From Salvator merianae (lineage: Eukaryota; Chordata; Lepidosauria; Squamata; Teiidae), in contig QVOM02000112.1 in NCBI GenBank assembly GCA_003586115.2, positions 52,845,638 to 52,909,637 on the forward strand: 64,000 bases of DNA. The letters are read 5' to 3'. The position numbers and the translations under genes are program-made. Below, piece after piece: positions 10,986 to 23,330 of the stretch. Every line of letters starts with the position of its first letter. Positions within the stretch are counted from its first letter, which is position 1. Under the pieces are notes generated by a model, which worked only from the letters and a program-made list of their open reading frames with translations, searched no databases and was not told the origin of the DNA.

Positions 10986-11849
10986 ACAGCTACTATGAAA
11001 GTTGCTATGCTTTGAAGAGGCTACAAAGAGGTGCAAAGGCATCCCTGGAAGACTGAAGCAAATGCACATCTTAAGAAGCAAATGCACATTGTTTACAGTT
11101 GAATATGGCTCACTGCAGCAATATAAGCACGTGTTATGTGGCACTTTGGACTTGAGAAGCTGCAGAATATGTTAACAAGCTACTAATGTTAATTTCAACT
11201 CATTTCCCCCTTATTCTTTCTGACAAAGACAAAATTTTTCTAAAGAAATGTGTGCATTCCTAATGCTTTAGCCTTAGGCTTCCAAATCACTGAAGAGGCA
11301 ACTAGAGGAGGGCAATAGGTACATACTTTAAAGGGATGTTTAAAGTGCTGCTGAAGATTGCCCTTTTCCTGTTTTGAGCATTTTTGAAAATCCTTTGAAC
11401 TTTCTGGTGAATGTACTTGGTATGCTAATACTTTAAAACTTGCAGCCCATCTTTTTCTTGTGCTATATTCTTCCTTCTCTCATCTTTTACTAGTGTCACA
11501 GTATACTCAAACAAATATTGAAGCTGTCATAATAATAAAAGTGATTCCCAGGCATATAAAAAGAATGCAGTCTCCTACCTTGAAGTAAGGTAATTTACTA
11601 TACAAAGAAGGAATGGCTGTGTATTTGTCACTGCCTGATTTCTGCATCAGTATGTATCTCATATCCAGAATGCCACAGAGTGAGTTTTGAATCTCCTACT
11701 ATCTTTAATGCTATGATTTTCAATGGAGCAAAGGCGTAGTTTCATACAGAGTTTTATAACAGAGGAAATCTAGAAAATATGATTAGAATTACTGACATCT
11801 CCTTTTAGTTATATTAAAGCAAAAGATGCAAAAGACTTCATATCAAGCT

Positions 11850-12090
11850 CTACTTTTGGTGGATACACCCTTCCAGTTTTCCTTGGCAAAGATACAGGAC
11901 CTTTAGTGTCTCTAGTTCGTTCGTCCTTCCTTCCTTCCTTCCTTCCTTCCTTCCTTCCTTCCTTCCTTCCTTCCTTCCTTCCCCTCCCTCCCTTTCCTTT
12001 TTCCTTCCTTTCATTTATATTCTGCCCTTCACCCAAAGATCTCAGGATGAGTTACAATGCTTAATAAAAATACCCAATATGAAAACATGA
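11850..12090 (-). repeat. Repeat unit enclosing a (TTCC)n tract, copy 2
   Basis: Left flank GGTGGATACACCC...CAAAGATACAGGACCTTTAGTGTCTC is followed by a TTCC tract (11919-11981) and then CATTTATATTCTGCCC...CTCAGGATGAGTTACAA...AATAAAAATACCCAATATGAAAACATG. It matches copy 1 on both sides of the tract. The microsatellite is therefore part of the mobile or duplicated unit and was not gained twice by chance. Confidence 0.65.
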
Positions 12091-12699
12091 ATAAACTCTT
12101 TAACCTACTATATTGTACTGAACAAACTGAAGGATTTTATTCTATCTTGCTGCCATTCATTTAAGCAAATACTATTATATTGGTAATGTTTCAAACCAAA
12201 GTGGGAGATTAGAGACTGTGCTAGATTTAATCTATGATTTTTCCCCAAGAAAGAATAATTCCTAAGTGCAACATATCTCTAAATTTTTATAAGCAATGAC
12301 AGATTGCTACAGTTAATTTAAACTTGACCTGGATAATTTTCTTTAGGTATTTTGATAGCTCAAAACTTTTCATTAATATGCAACTTCTGTTGCTCATTTA
12401 ACCAAAAGAAAAAAAAAAAAGATGTGAATGCTGCTGCTGTGATCTGAACAGCCATATGAGTTTTGCTGGCTAATTGATTGAATTTGCGTGAGAAGCTATC
12501 ATTCTAATAAAGGCCCCACAGAATCAGATGGAGTCTTATATCGTTCCTTGATGGAAATTCAGTCCATGGTGTTGACTCTAGGATTTTTGCCATTAGACAG
12601 TAAATGAGGGTCAGGCTGGATGGCAAGTACTGGGTTCCTTAATCATAATGTTTTGAATTCTGTCAAAGCTCTTTTCAGTACCTAAATGCTTGACCACTA

Positions 12700-13095
12700 C
12701 AGACCTGGAAGATCACTAAGATAATCTACAGAATTTCTACTGTGAGTACCAGAAATTAATGAGTGTCACCCTGTAGTCACCTGCAGATGGGCCTTCTCTG
12801 TGGTAGCAACTACCCTTGAGAATGTGGTTCCCTAGGATATCTGCTTATGAACTTTTAGGAACCTAATGAAGATATTTCTTCACTCAGGCCTTCTCGTGAA
12901 TAGTTTCTTCCCAATTCACTGTTTCTACCTGGTTTTAATTATTTCCATTGTATTTTATATGATTTAATATATTATAATGTATTTAGAGAGTTTGTGTGGG
13001 CAGTTGATCTGTTTTTTTCTTTTTCTTTTGTTTTATATTGCAAACTGCTTCGGAACCTTAAAATGGAAAGTGGTATAGATATATTTTAAATTAAT
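12700..13095 (+). mobile_element. L2-like LINE, 3' end, degenerate
   Basis: GATGGGCCTTCTCTGTGGTAGCAAC at 12785 encodes the decayed AFSVVA motif of the L2 ORF2 carboxyl end. A T-rich 3' region follows with GCAAACTGCTTCGGAACC and GGAAAGTGGTATAGATATATTTTAAA, close to L2 tails. It parallels 1600-1985. Non-coding. Confidence 0.55.
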
Positions 13096-15117
13096 ACATA
13101 TAGCATGACTTATGAGGAGCATTCTCAATGGTTACTGTTTTTATATTCTACTCACATAAATGCATTAATTTTGACATCTTGGTGTTATAATGCTCTTGGC
13201 TGATATGATTCAGCATATGAGATTCCTTTCCAGTTTTTAGCATGAATTTGATTTTGTTTCTGGGGTGGTAAAGGGACATTTTTATGGAAGAGATGAAGGT
13301 ATTTAAGCTGAATAGGAAATCCATAAATTCTCTGCAGATTTTGATTGATGAATGGTAACATCAGAGTTGGTAAATCTAAGACTCCTTTTTAAAAAAAGGA
13401 GTAATAGCAACAGAAAAAGGAAAGGGTGGCCCGTAGGGAGGAGAATATAATGTCTGGAGTTCATTTTTAATTCTATCTCACCAGAATTCATACTTGGAAC
13501 CTATTACAATGCTAAACGTTCAGCATTATTGCGTGTAAAGTAACAATTTAAATCTCCAGATGAGAAGGAAGAGATTTAGTCTAACACAAGGTGCATAGTT
13601 GTCTACATATGTTTCCAATTCAATAATCAAATGCATGACCAAGCCACAAAACAGTAAGTCACAGAACAGTAGTTCTAGGGTGGACTTCTGATATCTCCTA
13701 GTCCATCTCCCCGCTCATTGTGACATTTGGTAAAATTTGGGTCCAGAATCTGAAGGAATACATCTACAGAAAGCTGCTTCATTGCAGATCACTTAGGGGT
13801 CTATTCTGAGCTTCAGAAATCAAACTGGCCAAGACAGCTTGCTGTGTATGAAATCCTTCCCTTGAAGCAGGATATTTTTTGAAACATTTGAATGCATCAA
13901 ACAATCCCAGCTGATTTGGAGAATCGAAATATATTCAATACACATGTTCAGCACCCTTTACAGATTTAAGTATACTTTCATTTAGTTTCTTTCTGCTGCT
14001 CTGCCCCTTGATAATTTTTTAAGACCATAGGGCCAGGGAAGAGCAAGGGCATTTCCTCACTTGGTCAGTAGATTGGACCTGCCTAATATGCTTTGTCCAC
14101 AAGGAAATAGTGTTATTCTGGCCCAGAACCATCCTAAGAAGTCTCTATTCTGGATTAGGTATAGACCTGTTTAAAGAGGTCTGTAACTGTTTCCAGAACA
14201 AGAAAAATGCCACAGCCCCATCTTGAAAGCTTATGCATGCTTCAGGTATCATTTTCGAAAGTTGGACACAGATGCTTTTGAAGACTGTTCTGTTCAGTCC
14301 CACCCTTGTGTACAAGATTTGATGCATGAGTAATGTGGTCTGAGCCAATCACTGACAGGGATGGATGGTGCCATGGGTGAGGGACTCAGTTGTGTAGACC
14401 AGAACAGCTATAGCACCTCTGCATTGCTGCTGATGTTGGTTCAGATGAGTGGCATCCCCACACTTGCAATGCGGACAGAACCTGCTGTACTTGGTTCAGA
14501 CAGGAGTGGAAATGTTAATCACTACCAAGCAAGGTGAGTGCAGAAACAGCCTCAGACTTCAAAACCCTAAGGTTGAATTGTCAAGGAGTTGGGATGCAAC
14601 CCAGAGAGGTGACTTGTGTGAAGCTCTCACGAGATGCCTCTGGGACTAGAGGTGCACCCAAAAAACACTGCATGCCTAGTAGCGCCTAAAGTCTCACAGG
14701 TGTGGAAGGAAAGCCACAGCTGCAAGGTTTCTGGCCAGGCCACTTTTATACCTGACCAGAAATAACATCAGAAATTGACCATTTTCAGTCTGGCACAAAA
14801 GCTGTCATATAAGAATTCAGGCTGGTAAACTGCCTTAGAGGTAAGAGCCAATTGAAGGCTGAATAATCTCCCCAGGAGCCCTTAACTGTTCTCTGTAGGT
14901 AACTTGACTCATGGTGCAATTGGCAGAGCCCAGAAGCCATTTGGAATCAGTGTGTGTAGATATACCACCCTAGAAACATCCAGATGTTTTTGATGGTAGC
15001 AAATAGGCCTCTCCCACTGTTTCCCCAAGTATTTGACATATATTATGTTTTCTGGAAACAGTGGAATGGTCTGAAGTTCTGCAGTGGCCTATGAATGTAA
15101 GGCTGTTTCCACACCAA
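13096..15117. other. Unassigned DNA
   Basis: Nothing in this stretch can be named with confidence. Sequence near 13670-13860 is faintly like the antisense 3' end of an old CR1 (CTCCTAGTCCATCTCCCCGCTC), but too weak to call. Confidence 0.4.
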
Positions 15118-15297
15118 GGCCCTTTCTGCACTTGGCCTTATTCCAGATTATATCTCAGAATAGGGACCTGCCATCTGCATGCTAGTGCAGACTATGGTAG
15201 GTCCTGGGCAAGACCTTTCATAGTTTGCACTAGCATTTGGATAGCAGGTCCCTATTTTGGGATATAATCCACAATAAAGCCAAGTGCAGAAAGGGCC
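15118..15297. mobile_element. Palindromic DNA transposon (fold-back MITE), 180 bp
   Basis: The element is almost one complete inverted repeat: about 88-nt arms, roughly 85% matched by eye, around a few central bases. Outer ends are GGCCCTTTCTGCACTTGG and its complement. Related copies or halves lie at 39438-39587, 17394-17477, 63848-63928 and perhaps 56410-56492. There is no coding sequence. Target duplications are not obvious (left flank CACACCAA, right flank TTAGCTTA), so the superfamily stays open. Confidence 0.8.
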
Positions 15298-15815
15298 TTA
15301 GCTTACTGAACTGCTCCAGCAAGACTGGTTTAAGCTGGAGCAGTCCTTCACTGGATCTGGTTCACCTGTCCTAGAACAAATCATCCACATTTGAGCAGCT
15401 GTTCTGGGGCAGCTGCTGGGCTACCCTTGAAGATCACATGATCTTGAGAGCCAGTTTCCTCATGCTCCTATGACCAGGAATGAAAATGCCTGGTCTCACA
15501 GCCCCTGGGGGACCCGTTCCAGTGGTACAGTTTGGTGAACTGCCAAAATAGGTTCCCCACTAAACACACCAAGACATGTACCACATTCACACACTTCTGT
15601 GGTCTAGTTCAGCAACTGCTAAACTGGACCACCAGTGTACTGGGCTAAGTGACTATTTTGGGCTGCTTAGCTTGGTCTACACTCTGTCCAATATGAATGA
15701 AATGTACTAGCAGTAGGCTTGGACTCCCTTAAGCTAATCCACCATACAGAAGGGAGGCCACTGGTCAACCTGAAGAATCATTCCACAGGTATGTGCAGAA
15801 AAGTCCTAAAAGCAG
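15298..15815 (+). repeat. Dispersed repeat related to 44700-45220
   Basis: The block AGGAATGAAAATGCCTGGTCTCA...CCAGTGGTACAGTTTGGTG...CCAAAATAGGTTCCCCAC at 15476-15560 matches AGGAATGAAAGTTCCTTGTCTCA...TGGTGGCATACTTTGGTG...CCAAAATGAGTCCCCCAG at 44872-44955. The right edge GTGCAGAAAAGTCC (15794-15807) resembles the complement of the GGCCCTTTCTGCAC terminus. This stretch plus 15118-15297 may therefore be one 690-bp element. Inference, not proven. Confidence 0.5.
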
Positions 15816-17393
15816 ATAACATTCTATTTCCAGAAACTGGTCTTTTGTCTGGGTGGTCTTAAGAAGGCCATGCAGATCACCACAACCCTGGAGTCATCAT
15901 TTATGGCCAAAAGCTGAGCAGGGCAGGCAAAAACTCACTCCTGTGAAGGCGAGATTTCCTGTCCTTCTCCAGGCATGCCTTTTTGTGCCCTTGCGACAAG
16001 AGTTGGTGTGACTGGGACAGTCATGTTTGCTTGTCATGATCTCCGAACAACTAAGAGTTGCCCTCTTCCTAATGTTTAGACTCATCCAAGGAAATAAAAA
16101 AGTCTTCTATTGGCAAACAAAATTGTTAGGCTTCTATTTAAAACAGGGGTTTGAAATAGCAAGGGGGGGGGGAGGCAAAACTTGAAAAGTGTTTCCTATT
16201 TTCCTATATGGGGAAAAAAGCATAAGAACAGGGAAAGGTTAAATGCTGATATGCTGCTTATTGAGGAGGATGAAACAGGATACATGCGGGCAAAGCTTTC
16301 GTGCTGCTGTAGCTGAAATTTTCCTCCCAATGTGTGTGTGTATTTGATCATCTATAGAGCTTAATCTGTCTCTACAACATAAATGCCTGATGACATTTTG
16401 CTTCCCTCCTCCCCTCAACTACAGTGCCTTGCATCTCAAAAAGATGGTAGCACTGGGAACCAAAAAATGTTTGTTTTGCTACAGCTCTGCTATTGATGAA
16501 TGTTCTGTCTTTTCATCTGGCTTCAAGAAGAAAACATGAATTAAACATTAATTGAACTGTATTGAGTGCCAAGTGTAGAAATCTTATTGTAGATGTTGGC
16601 GAGTGCACACGGCTGCAGGGTAGAGTGCTGTTCTTCATTGATTATTTCAGTCGTAAAAGTCTCTTGTTGACAGAATGCTGTCCCGATGTGAATGCTATTT
16701 ACTCGTATAAAATTGCTAGGATGTGTTGGGTGACATAATACTCAGTGCAGGATTATCTTTTGTCAAGGGAGATGAGAAACACACCCACTTCTGAAATTAC
16801 ATGCTGATTGTAATTTACTGCCATTGTATTTTTAGGAACCATAGTTTGTTTAACCATTTGTAGAAGAAAGGTCCAGCAGCATCCATCCATCATTCCAAAT
16901 ATTTTCTTCAGAAATGCTAACCATTCTAGCCACCAAGTTGGAAGAACTCAGAAAATCTAATGGGTGTACTGACCATTGGGCAAGACTGACTAGACCATGG
17001 GTCCAGTAATCAAAGGGGCTTCAGAAGCCATTGCAGCTGGCCTGCTGGCTAGCCTAGATGCATCCAGTTTGGCTGCATGCAGAGTCTGGTGCTTATTTAT
17101 GATTGCATTTTTGTTTTCCTTATCCAGGTCCCATTCTGCCCTACCTACACCCCTGCTTTCTAAGCTATTTTGAGAGCACAGAATTCTGCTTTGGCTAGTA
17201 AGCAAAGAGAAGGGTGGATAGTTTTTGGTCTGTGAGAAGATGGTGAAGTTTGGGAGCCAATAAGGGTTGGCAGAAGGTATGGGGAAAAGAAGCATTTCCT
17301 TTCTAGGAAAACTATAGTTTTGGTATGGAGTTCTTCCTTTTGATCATTCTGGAGAGATATTGCAGCAATAATGGAATTCATTGCTCTTCATTC
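15816..17393. other. Unassigned DNA
   Basis: No recognisable mobile element or exon. A G10 run lies at 16160s. Overlapping frames at 16990-17381 on the minus strand have no domain content. Confidence 0.45.
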
Positions 17394-17477
17394 GTAGTCA
17401 TAGTCTGCACCTGCAAGTGGATGGCAAGTCCCTCTTTTGGAATATAATCCAGAATAAGGCCTAGTGCAGAAAGGGCC
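17394..17477. mobile_element. Half copy of the 15118-type palindromic element
   Basis: The string from TAGTCTGCACC through GGATGGCAAGTCCCT, GGAATATAATCCAGAATAAGG and TAGTGCAGAAAGGGCC matches the right arm of 15118-15297. The left arm is missing. A solo arm like this is a usual decay product of a long palindrome. Confidence 0.7.
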
Positions 17478-18640
17478 AAGGCTTTTTACATATGAATAAG
17501 ATTTTCTTGGAAGTTTTGCAAATGGTATTGGAATAATTTGCAACTTTCTTTAGCTTCCTGTTAAGGCAACATATTTTTGTGCCTAGTCTCATGCCTTTAC
17601 AGTTTCAGCTGTTTGGATTTTTTAATATTATTAATGAGGCCTTCTCAGAACTAACCATATAAAAGTAGGAATGTGCAAAATGTTTTAGGCTGAAACATTT
17701 CACACTCAGAACAATGTGTTCTGAACTCAGATTAAAACTCACAAAGGATGTATTGTGAGTTTGGAATAGAACTAGGTGCTGTTTTGTCAGAATGTTTTAA
17801 TTTTTTTATATGTATATGTATATATTTTAAATTATAAAGTTAAATTATACCGAGATCACATATAATTCCATGAAAATTCTACCCTAAAAATAGTGACATT
17901 ACAGCAGGAGATGCTGAGTGTGTATTATCAGGCACTATAAGTGTGTCTATTAAAGAACCCCATATTTCTGAATATGAGATAGACAGGAGGTATCCCATCA
18001 ATCTTCCTTCCAGCCTCTGGCCATGGTGCTTTTAGCAGTTACTAGCGTAAAATCCATTAGTTTCTTCCTCACTGGATTCAGGTTGGAGTCCTTATAAATG
18101 GGGAACAGACACAGATCAAGTGGCAGATCCAAACTGGTTCTCAAAATTCAATTAACTTCGTATTGCCCTTGTCCCCAAATTTACTGAAGATATTTGCAGC
18201 CCCACCACATATGTTTAAAATAATCTTTGCCAGCAATTTGCAAATGTAGTTTTAACTATTTTAGAGAGTGAAATTGGGGTGCGGTATCATTGATAGAGCA
18301 ATTTTCAGTTTTCTAATTTTTGGGACCCACTTCCTGTTGGCAGTGCTCTCCTGAATAGTAAACTATTCAGTATCAGAAATTGAATGGTTTAAATCTAACT
18401 CCCAGTTTGCCCTTAGCCTCTTCATTGTTGCTACCAATCAAGATCCTATCAATCCATCCAGCTTTTCCTTTCCATTCAAAAGAAATTTGTCATAGCTGGT
18501 TTCATGGTGGTCAGGCCTGCCATCCACACTTCAAGTGGTGGAGACCTGGTATGAAGCTGTTCCAGGGTTACTTCTTCTCTTAAGTTACTGGGTTGCTTCT
18601 TCTCTAAGGAATTAATTACCTTATTTAGGAAAGTTAAGGT
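17478..18640. other. Unassigned AT-rich DNA
   Basis: No element is named here. An ATATGTATATGTATATATTTT stretch near 17808 is simple sequence. Confidence 0.45.
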
Positions 18641-18649
18641 TCTCCTTTT

Positions 18650-20530
18650 TGTGATCTGCCTTCCACCAACAGCATTCTGGGTGACTTGTCACCAGCCTTC
18701 TGATCTGGTGCTGTTGCTTTTGAAAGCCAGATCAACAACAACAATAAACAACAGCAACAATTTTATTATGATCATAGACCAGATCAGTCAAAATAAGAAA
18801 TCTTTCAACCATGGCTTGATCCTGCATGAGAGAGCCACGTTGCTGTGCTCTGGGTCAATGAGCTTGAGCAGGAGAGACCTTCAATCACCCAGCTTAGTCA
18901 CCCAGGCTGCTTGGGACATCACTGTTCCAGACTGGTGTGGTGGGTAGGAGGAGTTCCTGTGGGCCATAAGAATTCTATCTCTCTTCTCAGGCAGCCAGTC
19001 TGTCCTGCAACTGAGTTTGAGGGGTTGATCCTGATGTCGAACCTGAAAGACAAAACAGAGTTGCTGCCGGCCTGCCTTCCACCTTGCTGTCCAGCTGCCT
19101 CCTTATCTAAGATGGCCAAGATCTTCTCAGATGAGGTGTTGGCGATGAAGTAGGATGGTTAGAGTGCAAGTGGTGTAAATTTCACTCTGAGTCTGACTGA
19201 ATGTAGGTTAGAGCACATTATCATGCAATAGTGTCAGAAAAAAGAAATTACTTCTGCACAACCATTGCAATCTCCAATAGGTATCCAGCATATGGTAAAT
19301 GGCCTTATAATATGAAACCTATTGTGACAAATTAGCAAACATTGCTCAGATCCACCTGGAGTTGAGTGCCACAATTAAGCATACTCCAATGTAAGTGTCC
19401 AGAGAACCATCTGGTCTCCTTATTTTGGATCAGTTTCAACTGTTATGGTTTGAGCACTTAAGACATAACCGGGGAGAGTGGGTGTTGGGCTTGAATGTGA
19501 TGTCGTCTTGCAGATGCAGAGATCCCACTTTTCTGGGAATTTTCCAGGTCTCTGCCTAGCCTTGTGCCTGCAGGACAATGTTACTTGAAAGCCTGATGTC
19601 ATTCTGCCCATCCCTGCTGAATGGCCAGCAAGGAGGCAGTAGTGGAGTGATGGAGAAAGTGTGCTGGGGAGCAGGTGCATTCAATTTCCCTCCTGTTTAG
19701 TTGCCCCTCACATTTGTTGTTGAAGAGGACTAGGCTTGCAAGGTGAAGCACCTGACAGTCCCAATCCTCCTCAGGTTGTTTAATAGAAGTGAACTTTAGT
19801 TTGGTGCAAGCCTATTTTAAATATCTATTTGAAGCCACCTGGAGTGGTCATTATGAGATCTACAGTGAGGTGTCCTTGGTAAGCTGATGATGCCCAGTTC
19901 TGTCGCTTCATTCCATCAAATTCAGGAGAGGCAGTTCAGAGGCTGTAATGGGCTGCCTGAGGATCAAAAAAGCCTGAAACTGAATTCAGACAAAGCAGAG
20001 GCATTTTATAGCAATGTTGATATGATTCTGAAGTTACCTCTGAGAACATGAAGCTCGGGTCTGGCCCTTTATGGACAGTTTGGTCACAGTAATCCATGTT
20101 ATGGTAATTTCCAAATTGGACTATTCTAATTGCTCTTTGTGGGGCTACCCTTGAAGATGTTTTGGAAGCTGTAACAAGTACTGATTGAAGCAGAAAACCT
20201 ACTCATAAGCCCTGGGTAGCTAGTAGTCTTAAAGAAATTTCCCCATTCCCAAGTATCTAAAGGTGCACCATTTCCTGTAAACATACCTGAGCATTAAGAA
20301 GTGTGTTCTTGTCATTGCCTTGTTCTCAGAAGCTAAAGAGATGGGAATCTGTGATAGATCTTTGCTCTTTGATAGCAACCAAGTTGTGGAGAGACTTCTC
20401 ATCTGAGATGCATCATGCACCATTCAGGCAGTTGGTGAAAATACACTTTTTCACCTATGCCTTTGTCTGAAGAGGCCATTGTCCCAACTCCTCTGGGCAC
20501 TGTACTGCTTTTAATTGCTTTTCAGTTTGT
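18650..20530 (+). pseudogene. L2 LINE ORF2, decayed sense copy
   Basis: ORF2 of L2 encodes an APE-type endonuclease followed by a reverse transcriptase. At 18840-19150 the plus strand carries an endonuclease-like stretch (SLVTQAAWDI then WCGGVGGVPV, and LPACLPPCCPAASLSK) matching the L2 blocks around LxPPGYxxxHQPRxGRxGGGVAV and VYRPPCC. At 19250 NYFCTTIAISNRYPA fits the linker before the reverse transcriptase. At 19820-19900 FKYLFEA...GATGATGCCCAG is the remnant of FNIYMKPL...YADDTQL. At 20100-20140 there is a LDYSNC-like block, and at 20390-20460 MHHAPFRQLVKIHFFTYAF. Many stops and indels show it is dead. The 3' tail is not distinct. Confidence 0.7.
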
Positions 20531-20532
20531 AT

Positions 20533-20588
20533 ATGAACTATAGATACTGGTTTGGTTTCTGCATGAACTATAGATACTGGTTTGGTTT
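20533..20588 (+). repeat. Tandem duplication, 26-bp identical units
   Basis: ATGAACTATAGATACTGG followed by TTTGGTTT occurs at 20533-20558 and again, identical, at 20563-20588. The period is 30 bp with a short CTGC spacer. Confidence 0.9.
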
Positions 20589-20589
20589 G

Positions 20590-22140
20590 GTTCTGAACAG
20601 GGTGGTTTGACCAGTTCACACTCAAGGTATATGGTGGTCAGTAAGTTTGGACACCATCGGAAACAAACTGCCTGTGGTTCAGGTGAATTGATTCAGCAGT
20701 TTGGAAATTTTTGGCAAAAGAAACTTTTTCTTCCACTTGGTGACAACAAGTTTCTGTCCACTTGCTCTGCCAGATGGCACAGGCTGGGCAGGGATCATCT
20801 TTTTTTTTTTCTTCATTCCCAATACAGGTCTGTAGGGTGGGGGGCAGCAAAGAAATCTGCGACATTCCTCCCTCCTGTTGTTCCCTCCATGCTTCAGGGA
20901 GGTTATAGCAGTAAAAATGGATTAAAAAGAACCCACTAAAAACACACAAACTATAAACATCTATGCTCAGTGATATAAATAGCAAAGCAGAGGTCCAGGA
21001 TGCTATGCTTTAAACGCTTTCTCCTAGATATGTAGAAATCTGCCTTCTGTTACATCAAAGCAACTGTTTGTTGGCTTTTTTCATGTAGTTCTTGTTCTTA
21101 GTTGTTAAGAGATTTCTTCCACCCGTCTTCATCTCTTATTCTAGGATCTGATTTTTTATGCAAATATTTTAGGGAGAATCAGTTTGGGAGGGTCTGTATT
21201 CCTCCAGAAGTTGTTGCATTGCAACTTCCTGTCAGAGGAAGGTGTGACTGATGGGAATTGATTCAGTGACTGGGAAGCTAAACATCTCCCCCCCCCCCCC
21301 AATTTGGTGTCTATATTTTGCCTCCCTTGGCTCAGCCACCTTACGTATGTTCCTTCTTTCCCTTAGCCTTGGCATACTTCTTATTAATATATAAAGAGCC
21401 TATGTAAGTTCCTTTCCCCCAAGCCTGACCAGCCTTTCATTTCCTTCAGAATTGTTGAATGCTTAAAATGCTGTATTTGAAAAAACTACTTTTTGAGAGG
21501 TATCAAATTTTTCAACCTGTTGTTTTTCTGCAGTTTCTTCTTTCTTATATTTCGCCTATCCACCCATCCACCAGCATAACATTTTAGATGTCTCTTAGAA
21601 AATGGGTTATTTTTGGTCTGTTAACACCAGCTATCCCAAATGTACAAAATTCTACTGTAACCGAAAAGAAAATAAGTGATAGAGAAAGTGGTAGCAGGAG
21701 GAAGATAAAGGAAGCCATTAAACAGGGAAGGATGAATTCAGCATTCCCAACACAGAGTTGATGTTGTGAAGCTGACCTAGAAATTCTGGACACAGATGTC
21801 TTTTTTGTTGTTGTTGTTTTCATTAAGGCAGGAACTTAGTACTCATGCAAACACACTAAGGTATAGTCTCTTGTGTTTGTGTATGTGTTTGTATAGTTGC
21901 CATTGATAGAAGGAACAGCAAATCTTTTCATGCAAACACAGCTGGAGTTCAGAACACTGTTGACAGTATTTGACTGAAGTGCTGATACATAACACAGGCT
22001 TGTAACAAACTACAGCCTCACATTTGGGATAGTGAGGGAAGCAGTTATAGTGGCAAAATAATTCGGTGAAATTAAAATGTTAATGAGCCCCCTCCTTCAT
22101 CTGATGCAGAATGAGGGCATTTAATCCAGAATCACAGATA
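20590..22140. other. Unassigned DNA
   Basis: No recognised repeat or gene. Contains a C13-14 run at 21287-21300 and short A/T runs. Opposite-strand frames around 20607-20985 overlap each other and carry no domain. Confidence 0.45.
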
Positions 22141-22149
22141 CCCTAATTC

Positions 22150-22255
22150 AGAAGTGCTCAAATTATGGCCCTTTAGAAACACTTGAACTATATTTCCCAT
22201 CAGCCTGAGACAGAATGATGGGTGTTGTGTTCTTGACACACTTGGGTAGATTTTC
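22150..22255. mobile_element. hAT-like palindromic MITE fragment
   Basis: The stretch GTGCTCAAATTATGGCCCTTTAG...GAACTATATTTCCCATCAGCCTGAG...GAATGATGGGTGTTGTG resembles the common vertebrate element around 'ggccctccagatgtt...actacaattcccatcag...tgggagttgtagt'. Partial and diverged. Confidence 0.45.
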
Positions 22256-22704
22256 CGCTTAAAGTTTGTTCTTTGAACAGCTGGATCCTGTTCCTCACAT
22301 CTGAAGTTCTGAGGCAGCCTGTGGTACATGAAAAATATTTTATTCTTGAAAACTCTGTGTCATCTGCAAATCTGGAAAAAAAGAGATGCAGTTGGAACAA
22401 AGAAAGTCCAGTTAAAGATCAGTCCCAATTTAAAGAGAAAACTCTGTTTCTGAATGAATTGGGGGTAAACTCAAAAACACTGATGCGTGTGATCCCTCTT
22501 TAATCTTTTTCAGACTTCAGCAGGATCTGCACCATAGCAGTTCCTGCCAGTAGAAGTGCCATTCTTATAATGCACAGCAAAAAGTGGCAAGCATGCTGTC
22601 TGCATGCACACTGCCACTCCTGGCAAACATTGTTCTCTGGCTGCTTTGCCTCTGAAAGCTGATCTTTTTCTTTGTTTGAGAAAACAGGATGAGTTGTTTC
22701 ATAA

Positions 22705-23330
22705 GAAGGAGTGCCCCACTGAATTGGATCTGTGGCCTATTTAGTCCAGCAGCCTGTTCTCACAGTGGCCAACCAACTCATGCCTTTTAGCAGGACGTGA
22801 GCTCACAACTTGCTCTACTCACAGTTTTTCAACAGCTGATTTGCAGAAGTAAACTGACTCCCATTATAGTGGCATTCACCTTGTCATCAGGGTTAATAGC
22901 CATTGATTGCCCCAACTTTCATGAATGCATCCAAAGACTTTTTAAACCCACTAAGCTGATAGCTATTCCCACATCTTGTGATAGTGAACTGCAATGTTTC
23001 CTTTTGTTTATCCTGATTTCTTCAGATTTTAATTTCATTGGGTGACTCCTTATTCTAGCATTTTGGGAAAGGGAGAAAACCTCCTCTCTATCCACTCTTT
23101 CCAAAACATGCATAATATTATATACTTCTATCATGTCTTCTCTCACTCTTCTTTCTAGACTAAAAAGACATAGCTGCTATAGTTTTTCCTCCTAAGAAAG
23201 ATTTTTCATCCAGTTAATCATCTTACTTGCCCTCATTAGGACCTTTTCCAATTCTGCCATATCATTTTTCAGATGAGGTGACCAAAACTGCACACAGTAT
23301 TCCAGATGTGGTCATATCATTTATTTGAGT
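22705..23330 (-). pseudogene. Old CR1-family LINE, ORF2 end plus 3' region, antisense
   Basis: On the minus strand the stretch at 23290-22920 reads the carboxyl end of CR1 ORF2. Seen are VREDMIEVYNIMHVLERVDR and FSLSQNARIRSHPMKLKSEE, equivalent to RGDMIxVFKYLKG...LFSxxxxxRxRGxxxKL in younger copies. Upstream in sense, at 23330-23270, the DNA reads as a decayed HLEYCVQFWSP block. The 3' region reaches the tail end near 22705 (CATAAGAAGGAG). It is clearly more diverged than the CR1-A copies. A fragment of the same 3' region lies at 63568-63810. Confidence 0.7.

Noticed and set aside
10757..12036. Lys/Glu/Gly/Arg-rich frames on the minus strand
   Set aside because: Translation of the (GGAA)n strand of the two TTCC tracts.
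13670..13960. Old antisense CR1 3' end
   Set aside because: Only a few words resemble the family (CTAGTCCATCTCCC). Not enough to support a call.
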